Shown here: positions 1 to 6,443 of the stretch, piece by piece | Numbering within the stretch: the first letter of the stretch is position 1 | How the letters are laid out: every line of letters begins with the position of its first letter | Origin: Actinomycetes bacterium | GTDB taxonomy: Bacteria > Actinomycetota > Actinomycetes > S36-B12 > UBA10799 | Assembly: GCA_029779995.1 (NCBI GenBank) | Contig: JAKOZM010000203.1 | Span: 1 to 8,994, forward strand | Length of the DNA stretch: 8,994 bases | Direction of reading: 5' to 3' | Notes under the pieces: generated by a model | The model's database searches: none | What the model was told of the DNA's origin: nothing | What the model saw: the letters and a program-made list of their open reading frames with translations, nothing else | Program-made: the position numbers and the translations under genes

Positions 1-1422
1 TGTATGTCGCGTAACCACCTGATCAAGGCCTACCCGGCAAATCTCAAGGAGATCCGGTTCATGGCCGCGCTCGACGAGAACTCACCGTACAAGCCGTGGT
101 TCGCCGGGATGGGGGCCACCGCGTACTGGGTGATCGGCAACGGCTTCACGAAACCGCCGAAGGTGCTGACGCCGGAGAAGATCACTCAGAAGGAGCCGAT
201 CGTCCGCACCGACAACCTGCTGGGCGGGATCGAGTACTCCGACGCCTACATCGTCGACAACGACTCCCGCTTCGTCTTCGGGTTCATCCGCTCGGCGCTG
301 AACTCGGGGGCCACCTGCGCCAACTACGTCTCGTTCGAGTCGGCCCGCCGGCAGGGCGGCCGTTGGCAGGTCCAACTGCGCGACACCGACACCGGTGCCG
401 AGTTCTCCGCCAGCGCCAAGGTCATCATCAACGCGGCAGGTCCCTTCGTCGACCCGATCAACACCTCCCACGGCATCACGACCAAGCACAAGATCGTGTT
501 CTCCAAGGGGATCCACCTGATCGTCCCCCGCCTGACCAAGCACGAGCGGGTGCTGGCTTTCTTCGACGACACCCAGCGCCTCTTCTATGTCATCCCGATG
601 GGGACCCGGTCGTGCATCGGCACCACCGATGAGCGGGTGACCGACCCGGACACCGACGTCACCGACGAGGACCGCGACTTCCTGCTCGACCAGATCAACG
701 AACGGCTCAACCTGCAGACCCCCTTGTCTCCGCGCGACATCATCGCCACCCGCAGCGGTGTGCGGCCCCTGGTGGTGGAGGTCGACAACACGACCTCGGA
801 CGAGACCGACTGGACGTCGCTGTCACGCAAACATGCCATGGAGGTCGATGCCGGGCAGTCGTGGATCACGGTCTTCGGCGGCAAACTCACGGACTGCGTG
901 AACATCGGCAACGAGGTGAGCACGCTGGTCAAGAAACTCGGCGTCCCTCTGACCAAGGACAAGAAGTCCTGGTACGGGGAGCCCCCCAAGGCCACGCGGG
1001 AGGAATACTTCCGGCAGGCCCGGCTGATGGGCCTGGACCGGCTGACGACCCGAGCCAGTTTCGAGACCCTGTCGACACGGCTGTGGCGGCGTTACGGGCT
1101 GCGAGCCTTCGCGATGCTGGAGGCGCTCCGCGACGACCCGAGTATGGCCGACGACATCATCGAGGACGCCGACTATGTCCGCGTTGAACTCTTCTATGCC
1201 GCCAAGACGGAGATGATCACCAAACTCGACGACTTCCTGCGTCGGCGCAGCAAGATCGCGCTGGTGCTCGACTATGACGAGATCAAGGACGCCGACGGCA
1301 TCCAGGAGGCCTGCGAACTCCTCTTCGGGCAGGACGCCCAGCGCCGGTACCAGGAGTACTTCACCCCTGAGCGCAAGGCGCAGCTGCAGGACTACCGCGA
1401 GGCGAGTCTGGCCTTCCCGTGA
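1..1422 (+). CDS. glpD: FAD-dependent glycerol-3-phosphate dehydrogenase, 5'-truncated by window edge
   Basis: This enzyme oxidises sn-glycerol-3-phosphate to dihydroxyacetone phosphate with FAD and passes electrons to the quinone pool, normally at the inner face of the membrane. The frame is open from the first base, and the first Met (position 4) lies inside the domain. The N-terminal dinucleotide-binding glycine motif, roughly the first 90-100 residues of a protein usually about 570 long, is therefore outside the window. Numbering from that Met, I see family blocks NAAGPFVD (143-150), SKGIHLIVPR (167-176), YVIPMGTRSCIGTTDERV (195-212), SGVRPLV (251-257) and FGGKLTDCVNIGNEV (291-305). The C-terminal helical domain ends with FYAAKTEMITKLDDFLRRRSKIAL (397-420, quoted in part as ELFYAAKTEM and FLRRRSKIAL). 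The nagA-like gene follows closely, suggesting co-transcription. The identification is firm; the true start is unseen. Confidence 0.95.
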   Translation, partial: CMSRNHLIKAYPANLKEIRFMAALDENSPYKPWFAGMGATAYWVIGNGFTKPPKVLTPEKITQKEPIVRTDNLLGGIEYSDAYIVDNDSRFVFGFIRSALNSGATCANYVSFESARRQGGRWQVQLRDTDTGAEFSASAKVIINAAGPFVDPINTSHGITTKHKIVFSKGIHLIVPRLTKHERVLAFFDDTQRLFYVIPMGTRSCIGTTDERVTDPDTDVTDEDRDFLLDQINERLNLQTPLSPRDIIATRSGVRPLVVEVDNTTSDETDWTSLSRKHAMEVDAGQSWITVFGGKLTDCVNIGNEVSTLVKKLGVPLTKDKKSWYGEPPKATREEYFRQARLMGLDRLTTRASFETLSTRLWRRYGLRAFAMLEALRDDPSMADDIIEDADYVRVELFYAAKTEMITKLDDFLRRRSKIALVLDYDEIKDADGIQEACELLFGQDAQRRYQEYFTPERKAQLQDYREASLAFP

Positions 1423-1425
1423 CCC

Positions 1426-1434
1426 GGTGGTGAG
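1426..1434 (+). promoter_or_regulatory. Shine-Dalgarno-like site for nagA
   Basis: The sequence GGTGGTGAG matches the 16S-complementary GGAGGTGAT at seven of nine positions and ends 10 bases before the GTG at 1445. It overlaps the alternative GTG at 1430, so it favours 1445 as the start. It lies just after the glpD stop codon, fitting coupled translation of the two genes. Confidence 0.45.
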
Positions 1435-1444
1435 CCGGGCTAAC

Positions 1445-2527
1445 GTGAGTGCCGTGCAGCGGATCCACGCCACCGTCGTCTCCGGCAGCGCATCTTCGGC
1501 CGTCGTGACGGTGCAGGGCGATCGGATCGTCGAGGTGACTGCGGCCAGCGGTCGGGGCGAGGGTCTGCTGGTACCGGGTTTCATCGATCAGCACTGTCAC
1601 GGCGGCGGCGGTCACGATGTCGCCACACACGCCGCCCAGGTCGCCGATTTCCACCTCAGGCATGGCACCACAACCATGGTGGCCAGCCTGGTGACGGCGT
1701 CTGCGCCGTCATTGAGGGAGCAGGTGGCCGCCCTTGTGCCACTGGTGGAGAGGGGCGTCATCGGTGGCATTCATTTGGAAGGGCCGTGGCTGAGTCCGCA
1801 GCAGTGTGGGGCCCATGATGCCAGCCAGTTACGCAGACCGGACGCGGCCGAACTCGGGTCCCTGCTGGCGTCCGGCAGTGTCCGCATGGTGACCTTCGCC
1901 CCTGAGTTGCCCGGCGCGCTGGCCGCCATCCGCCAGACGGTCGCGGCCGGGTCGGTGGCCGCGATCGGGCACACTGACTGCGATTACGACCTGGCAGTGT
2001 GCGCGATCGAGGCGGGGGCGACTGTCGCCACGCACCTGTTCAACCGCATGCCCCATCTGGGCAAACGTCATCCGGGGCCGGTTCTGGCCCTGCTGGAGGA
2101 CCCGCGCGTCTTCGTCGAACTCATCGCGGATGGTCTGCACGTCGATCGGCATCTGCTGCGGTATGTCATCGCAACCGCTCAGGGGCGGGTCAGTGTCGTG
2201 ACGGATGCGATGGCGGCCGCCGGCATGGGTGACGGCGACTACCTCCTCGGGGAGTTGCCCGTCCACGTGCGCGATGGGCAGGCCCGACTGGCCAGCGATC
2301 ATGCCCTCGCGGGGTCGACTCTCACCATGGATCGCGCTCTGCGCACGGTGGTTGCGGCGGGGGTTCCCCTGCCCGACGCCGTAACGACGCTGACCCGCGG
2401 CCCCGCCCGGGCCATGGGGTTCTCCGATCGCGGGGTGATCGAGGCCGGCAGCCGAGCCGACCTCGTGCTCCTCGACGATGAACTGCAGGTGACCCGCGTG
2501 ATGCGATCAGGCAACTGGCTTGTCTGA
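1445..2527 (+). CDS. nagA: N-acetylglucosamine-6-phosphate deacetylase
   Basis: It hydrolyses N-acetylglucosamine-6-phosphate to glucosamine-6-phosphate and acetate, a cytoplasmic step in chitin-sugar and peptidoglycan amino-sugar salvage. The protein is about 360 residues, normal for this amidohydrolase family. Numbering from GTG 1445: metal-site HxH in PGFIDQHCHGGGG (44-56), the metal-ligand Glu in GGIHLEGPW (107-115, E112), His in AAIGHTDCDYD (172-182, H176), His in ATHLFNRMPH (195-204, H197), IADGLHV (227-233), and the catalytic Asp in VVTDAMAAAG (251-260, D254). A C-terminal PARAMG...GSRADLVLLD block closes the barrel. GTG 1430 and GTG 1454 are alternative in-frame starts; 1445 is chosen from the upstream GGTGGTGAG. 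It begins 22 bases after glpD and probably shares its transcript. No nagB, sugar transporter or DasR-type operator is seen in the window. Confidence 0.93.
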   Translation: MSAVQRIHATVVSGSASSAVVTVQGDRIVEVTAASGRGEGLLVPGFIDQHCHGGGGHDVATHAAQVADFHLRHGTTTMVASLVTASAPSLREQVAALVPLVERGVIGGIHLEGPWLSPQQCGAHDASQLRRPDAAELGSLLASGSVRMVTFAPELPGALAAIRQTVAAGSVAAIGHTDCDYDLAVCAIEAGATVATHLFNRMPHLGKRHPGPVLALLEDPRVFVELIADGLHVDRHLLRYVIATAQGRVSVVTDAMAAAGMGDGDYLLGELPVHVRDGQARLASDHALAGSTLTMDRALRTVVAAGVPLPDAVTTLTRGPARAMGFSDRGVIEAGSRADLVLLDDELQVTRVMRSGNWLV

Positions 2528-2559
2528 GGTCCAGGATCCGCCGGTCACCATCGCACCCG

Positions 2560-2585
2560 CCGTGCACGAACACGTTCATGCACGG
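2560..2585. repeat. 26-base imperfect palindrome, possible operator or terminator
   Basis: The left arm CCGTGCACGAAC and the right arm GTTCATGCACGG are separated by only AC, and 11 of 12 arm positions pair, with one C/A mismatch. The site begins 32 bases after the nagA stop. As RNA it could form a 7-bp stem plus a few inner pairs, but the downstream bases (AAACCTCGCC) contain no U-run, so it is not a classical intrinsic terminator. As DNA, the near-perfect dyad with a 2-base centre looks like a dimeric repressor site. It is about 275 bases upstream of the next start codon, which is far for an operator. The function is undecided. Confidence 0.5.
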
Positions 2586-2650
2586 AAACCTCGCCGGACG
2601 ACTCGTGTCCATCGCTGTGAAGACCTTCGGTCAGTAGGTCCCCGTTGCAG

Positions 2651-2666
2651 CCGATGCGCCCATCGG
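2651..2666. repeat. Short hairpin, 6-bp stem with 4-base loop
   Basis: CCGATG and CATCGG form a perfect 6-bp stem around the loop CGCC. There is no T-run after it. It could assist transcript termination after nagA, but a stem this short occurs by chance in GC-rich DNA. Confidence 0.25.
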
Positions 2667-2846
2667 TGCCGACGCCCACTAACTGCAGGTCGAATGTCGC
2701 TGGCCTAGCCATCGGGGGTGTGCAATCGCTCGCAGGGCCAGCTGTCGACGATGACAACCTCCATGCCAGCAACCTAGCGACGCCCAGACAGTGATCAAGC
2801 AATGTCGCAGCCATGCCGATGTTTCAGACAGGGGTGGATCGCCAGC

Positions 2847-2853
2847 AAGGGGG
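2847..2853 (+). promoter_or_regulatory. Ribosome binding site of the GNAT-type gene
   Basis: AAGGGGG differs from AAGGAGG at one position and ends 6 bases before ATG 2860. It selects that start over the upstream GTG at 2791 and over the later GTG at 2908. Confidence 0.6.
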
Positions 2854-2859
2854 TTGAGC

Positions 2860-3570
2860 ATGAGTGCGCTGACTCGCGGCAGGTGGTATGGCCGTCACAC
2901 TGGGAACGTGGACGCGGAAGATCTGCGGTTGTCGGTCGTCAGGGCCTTGCGGGACACCGTATACGTACGGTTGACCACGAACATCGAGCAGGATGACTCG
3001 GGAGTGCATGACTACACCGTCAGCGTCGAAGCCCGCTGGAGCCCCGATGACGGCCCAGACGTCGACCTGCCGGAGCTGTCGTTGTTGTCGCATGTGGACG
3101 CGGAGTTGTACCTGCCTGAACTCAACAAGTCCCTGCCCGAGACCCTGTCGATCCCGGTGGGAGAGGGTTCGATCGTCATCGCGGACCTCCGTGACAGCCA
3201 GTGCCTGCACGAGTTGTGCCATCGCAGCATGGATCTCGGCCTGGTCGGGCAGGCCCTGTGGGGTGTGAACCACGACCTGCGGCCCTTGACCGATACCTAC
3301 GAACTGGCTGGATCCCGCGTGCTGATCGCCAACAGCATGCAGATCCGCCCCGAATGGCGAGGTGCCGGTTACGGCCTGCTGGCCATGGGCTTGGTCATCA
3401 CCCGCTTGCAGCCGGGGGTGGCGCTGGCGGCGCTCTACCCCATGCAGCCCGGTCTGGCGGATCTTGAGGCGCGGACAGCCTCGAATCGCCAACTCGCGCA
3501 GTACTGGGCGAAGATCGGCTTCGAGGAGTTCGACGGGATCATGGTCCGGCCCTATCCCGACGTAGCCTGA
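2860..3570 (+). CDS. GNAT-type acetyltransferase-like protein
   Basis: The 236-residue protein carries the acetyl-CoA-binding motif A of the GNAT fold near its C-terminus. There IANSMQIRPEWRGAGYG spans 156-172, with the RxxGxG signature at R167, G170 and G172. A GNAT-like ending follows, NRQLAQYWAKIGFEEF (209-224). Such enzymes move an acetyl group from acetyl-CoA to an amine, but the substrate cannot be read from the sequence. The first 150 residues are atypical: a predicted beta-rich, acidic stretch (about 34-110) precedes the motif, with no signal peptide or membrane segment. ATG 2860 is chosen for its AAGGGGG ribosome binding site; GTG 2908, just before DAEDLRLSVV, is the main alternative. 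The stop lies 4 bases before the L,D-transpeptidase start, so the two genes are probably co-transcribed. The family call is fairly sure, the function unknown. Confidence 0.75.
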   Translation: MSALTRGRWYGRHTGNVDAEDLRLSVVRALRDTVYVRLTTNIEQDDSGVHDYTVSVEARWSPDDGPDVDLPELSLLSHVDAELYLPELNKSLPETLSIPVGEGSIVIADLRDSQCLHELCHRSMDLGLVGQALWGVNHDLRPLTDTYELAGSRVLIANSMQIRPEWRGAGYGLLAMGLVITRLQPGVALAALYPMQPGLADLEARTASNRQLAQYWAKIGFEEFDGIMVRPYPDVA

Positions 3571-3574
3571 ACCC

Positions 3575-4261
3575 ATGCTGGTTCCCCCCGACGTTCCACA
3601 ACAGGTCATCGTGGTGACCGCCCCGACCTGGGGCAGTCAGCGCGCGACCCTGCGTCGGTATGTGGCCACCGACGGTGATTGGGTGCGCGTCGGCCGGAAG
3701 GTGCCGGCCTGGGTCGGTATCAATGGCTTCGCACCGGCCAGCACCCGCCGACAGAACAGCGGACAGACCCCCGCGGGCAACTTCACCATCCCACGGGCCT
3801 TCGGCGCTGGTCGCGGGGCGGACATCGAGCTGCCCTACCACCGCATCGCGAGTGATTCGTACTGGCCGTACGACCCGCGTGACCCTCGGACGTACAACGT
3901 GCTGCAGACTCAGCGCACCACGAAATCCCGCTGGCGTGCGGATGGGGAATGGTCGGAACGACTCATCGACTACGGCCGGGCGTACACATACGCGGCGGTA
4001 CTGGGGTACAACCTGCCGGCGGCGACGTTCCGCTCCCCGAGCGGGGAGTGGCGGGCCAGGACCCCGGCCAAGACCAGCAAGGGCGGCGGCATCTTCCTGC
4101 ACGTGAGCCAGAATCGGCCCACGGCTGGCTGTGTGGCGATCCCGCTGCCGGCCATGCGCACCGTGGTGCAGTGGTTGGCCGCCGACGCGAGCCCGCTGAT
4201 CGTCATGGGTCCCCGCAGTGTCACGAGGGGGTGGCGGACAGCCGTACCGGCACCGCGTTGA
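3575..4261 (+). CDS. YkuD-type L,D-transpeptidase family protein without visible signal peptide
   Basis: The family forms or edits peptide cross-links in peptidoglycan by an active-site cysteine. This 228-residue protein has the catalytic block near its C-terminus: GGGIFLHV (170-177, His176) followed by RPTAGCVAIP (181-190, Cys186), matching the His...(S/T)xGCV pattern of YkuD domains. Upstream it has NSGQTPAGNFTI (61-72), like the region where these proteins recognise substrate. The N-terminus MLVPPDVPQQVIVVTAP lacks a positively charged, hydrophobic signal sequence. An in-frame TAG at 3563-3565 means no longer start exists. Either export is by another route or the protein acts inside the cell. 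No good ribosome binding site precedes ATG 3575, consistent with translational coupling to the acetyltransferase gene 4 bases upstream. Its last 41 bases overlap the end of the opposite-strand oxidoreductase gene. Confidence 0.85.
   Translation: MLVPPDVPQQVIVVTAPTWGSQRATLRRYVATDGDWVRVGRKVPAWVGINGFAPASTRRQNSGQTPAGNFTIPRAFGAGRGADIELPYHRIASDSYWPYDPRDPRTYNVLQTQRTTKSRWRADGEWSERLIDYGRAYTYAAVLGYNLPAATFRSPSGEWRARTPAKTSKGGGIFLHVSQNRPTAGCVAIPLPAMRTVVQWLAADASPLIVMGPRSVTRGWRTAVPAPR
4221..4261. other. Tail-to-tail overlap of two genes
   Basis: The plus-strand L,D-transpeptidase gene stops at TGA 4259-4261. The minus-strand oxidoreductase gene stops at TGA on the complement of 4221-4223. The last 13 codons or so of each reading frame are therefore antisense to each other, and no separate terminator fits between them. 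Confidence 0.9.
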
Positions 4262-6413
4262 GCACCGCGGTGCCCGCCAACGGATCAATCCCGACCGTTG
4301 GTGTCAGGATGTTGACGTTTGCCCCGGTCGTGGCCCCAGGTGCCCAGGCCATCTGCGACCAGCCGTGCGGCAGGCACACCACCCCGGCCATCACGTCCTC
4401 GGTCACCTCCACCTGGACCATGACCTCGCCCGACGCACTGCTGACTTGGGCCAGATCGCCGTCGTTGAGACCGGCGCCGACTGCGTCGTCGGGGTGGACC
4501 TGCAGGGTGCACCGGCTGGATCCGCCCTGCAGTCTGGGCACTGTGCGCAGCCATGAGTTGTTGGTGCGCAACTGCCGTCGTCCGACGAGCAACAGGGCGC
4601 TTGCGTCGAGGTCGGCCATCGCCTCTTGCAGGCGCTGCACCTCGGGCTTGAGCGCCTCCGGAACCAGTTCGATGCGCCCGGAGGGCGTGCGCAACACCTC
4701 AGGCAGGCGCGCTGTCAGCGGACCGCAGTCGATGCCCGACGGTGCAGCTTGGACCTCTGCCAGCGTGAGATTGTGGGGTCCACCACGCAGGGACAGATCG
4801 ACCAGTCGCTCCACACCGCGCAGGGGGCCGGCCAGCCCCACGTCCAAGCCGAGTTGGCGGGCCAGTTCGGCAGCCACCAGATCGTCCATCTGATCCGGGG
4901 TTGGTTCCGGGATTCCGTTCACCACCGCGGCGGCGATGGCTGCCAGGGTGAGCAGCACCTCCCCTTCGTCGCGCTCGTGCGGCTCGAGTGCGAAGACCGG
5001 TGCTGACCACCGCGCCGTGTTCCGCACGGCCAGGGACCCGAACACCACGTCGTAGTGCGATCGGGCCAGCGGCGAGGGGGCAGGCAGGATGACATCGGCG
5101 TGTCGCGATGTCTCGGTGATGTACATGTCCAGGCTGACCAGCAGGTCCAGGTCAGCCAGCGCGACTTCCAGTCGATCGCCGTGGGGGGTGGACACCACAG
5201 GGTTGCCAGCCACTGTAATGAGAGCCCGCAGGCCCTCTGGGCCGATCTCCTCGGCCAACGCCACCGCCGGGAACTCGCCCAGCACACTGGGCAGGCCGCG
5301 CACACGCGTGCGCTGGCTGCCTGGGACGCGGATGCCTCTCCCGGTGCCGGGGGTGCCGTAGGTGGTGGGTCCGCCCGCCGGAGGCAGCGGGAACATGACC
5401 CCACCCTCCCGATCGAGGTTCCCCGCGAGAACGTTGATGACCGCGACCAGCCAGGACCCGAGCGTGGCGAACGAGGTGGGCTGCCCGGCCGCGTTCAGCC
5501 CGGCCGTCGATGTGCCGAGGCGCCCATATACCGCGCTCCGGGAGCCGGCGATCTGCCTGCTGAGGCCCTCGATGGTGCCCGCATCGATGCCGGTGTGCTC
5601 TGCCACGGCCAGCGGGGCGAAGGGAATCAGCAGTGCGCGGAGCTCCTCGATCGCAGCTGGATCGATCCAGGCCTCGGCGGCGCCGAGATCCACCAGGTCC
5701 TGGTCGAGCAGCGTGTGGGCGATCGCCGCCAGCAGCAGGACGTCGGTGCCGGGTCGGATCGGCAGATGAAGATCGGCGTCGGCCGCTGTCCGGGTGCGGA
5801 CCGGATCGATCACAACCATCTGCCCGCCGCGGGCCCGCAGAGCGCGCAGTCTGCCGGGCATGTCGGGCACCGTCATCATGGAGCCGTTGGACACCAGGGG
5901 ATTCCCCCCGATCACCACGAACAGATCTGTGCGATCGATGTCGGGCACCGGCACGGACAACTCCGTGCCGTACATGAGCCCCAGCGCCACCTGTTGGGGC
6001 ATTTGGTCGACGGTGCTGGCCGAGAAGCGGTAGCGCGTGCGCAGCGCGCGGACCAGTGCCGGCAGATAGAAGGTGCTCGTGACGTTGTGCGCATTGGGGT
6101 TGCCCAGATACACGCCCACGGCGTCGGGGCCCGACTCGCCGACGATGCCGGCCAGTGCCTGCCGGATCCGGTCGAACGCCTCGTCCCAGGTCGCTTGGCG
6201 CAGTTCGCCATTGTCGCGGACCAGCGGGTGGCGCAACCGCGCCGGATCGTGGTGCAGATCGCCGATCGCAACGCCTTTCGGGCAGACGAAACCATGGCTG
6301 AAGACATCGTCGGCGTCGCCGCGCACGCTCGTGACCTGTAGCGAGTCGACGGTGATCTGAAGGCCACAGGTGGCCTCGCACAGCGGACAGATGTGACGCG
6401 CGGTGGTGGTCAT
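4221..6413 (-). CDS. Molybdopterin/[4Fe-4S] oxidoreductase, DMSO reductase superfamily
   Basis: This 730-residue protein belongs to the family of formate dehydrogenase and assimilatory nitrate reductase catalytic subunits (BisC-like, COG0243), and resembles the actinobacterial group that includes mycobacterial Rv0197. An N-terminal [4Fe-4S] site is seen at C9, C12, C16 and C44, followed by Lys46. The cofactor-binding body includes YLGNPNAHN (102-110), STVDQMPQQVALGLMYG (133-149), VIGGNPLVSNGSMM (167-180) and VIDPVRTRTA (201-210). The C-terminal dinucleotide-binding domain runs from about 605 and includes GRRQLRTNNSW (611-621) and LPHGWSQMAW (681-690). There is no Tat signal, so it should be cytoplasmic. 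The position where the molybdenum-ligating Cys, Sec or Ser is expected shows none of them. No electron-transfer partner gene is adjacent. It starts 30 bases after the PhaC-like gene without a clear ribosome binding site. The substrate is unknown. Confidence 0.88.
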   Translation of the reverse strand: MTTTARHICPLCEATCGLQITVDSLQVTSVRGDADDVFSHGFVCPKGVAIGDLHHDPARLRHPLVRDNGELRQATWDEAFDRIRQALAGIVGESGPDAVGVYLGNPNAHNVTSTFYLPALVRALRTRYRFSASTVDQMPQQVALGLMYGTELSVPVPDIDRTDLFVVIGGNPLVSNGSMMTVPDMPGRLRALRARGGQMVVIDPVRTRTAADADLHLPIRPGTDVLLLAAIAHTLLDQDLVDLGAAEAWIDPAAIEELRALLIPFAPLAVAEHTGIDAGTIEGLSRQIAGSRSAVYGRLGTSTAGLNAAGQPTSFATLGSWLVAVINVLAGNLDREGGVMFPLPPAGGPTTYGTPGTGRGIRVPGSQRTRVRGLPSVLGEFPAVALAEEIGPEGLRALITVAGNPVVSTPHGDRLEVALADLDLLVSLDMYITETSRHADVILPAPSPLARSHYDVVFGSLAVRNTARWSAPVFALEPHERDEGEVLLTLAAIAAAVVNGIPEPTPDQMDDLVAAELARQLGLDVGLAGPLRGVERLVDLSLRGGPHNLTLAEVQAAPSGIDCGPLTARLPEVLRTPSGRIELVPEALKPEVQRLQEAMADLDASALLLVGRRQLRTNNSWLRTVPRLQGGSSRCTLQVHPDDAVGAGLNDGDLAQVSSASGEVMVQVEVTEDVMAGVVCLPHGWSQMAWAPGATTGANVNILTPTVGIDPLAGTAVLNAVPVRLSATPS

Positions 6414-6443
6414 GGTGAGACTGTACGCCGCGCTGGGTCTGTC

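Larger units (their letters stand above)
2528..2859. other. Intergenic gap of about 330 bases without a convincing gene
   Basis: Between nagA and the acetyltransferase gene no frame on either strand encodes a recognisable protein. The short minus-strand frames (2545-2814, 2679-2861) resemble nothing I know, and one of them simply runs antisense over the region. The gap holds a 26-base imperfect palindrome, a 6-bp hairpin and the ribosome binding site of the next gene, each listed separately. It must also hold the end of the nagA transcript and, most likely, a promoter for the next pair of genes, but I could not identify a trustworthy -35/-10 pair. Confidence 0.6.

Noticed and set aside
2568..2577. 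LexA (SOS) box in the palindrome after nagA
   Set aside because: The half sites GAAC and GTTC are separated by 2 bases, whereas the actinobacterial LexA box has 4 between them.
2545..2861. Possible decayed gene on the minus strand in the gap after nagA
   Set aside because: Neither short minus-strand frame resembles a known protein, and no disrupted family motif could be pieced together across frames.
2824..3609. 261-residue minus-strand frame opposite the acetyltransferase gene
   Set aside because: The plus-strand frame has a ribosome binding site and a GNAT motif; the minus-strand product has no recognisable feature.
3949..4893. 314-residue plus-strand frame bridging the L,D-transpeptidase and oxidoreductase genes
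   Set aside because: It is out of frame with one real gene and antisense to the other, with a Ser/Arg-rich product and no motif.
5055..6341. 428-residue open frame on the plus strand opposite the oxidoreductase gene
   Set aside because: It is fully antisense to a gene with strong family motifs. Its product is Arg/Gly/Gln/His-rich with no recognisable domain, as expected of a shadow frame in high-GC DNA.
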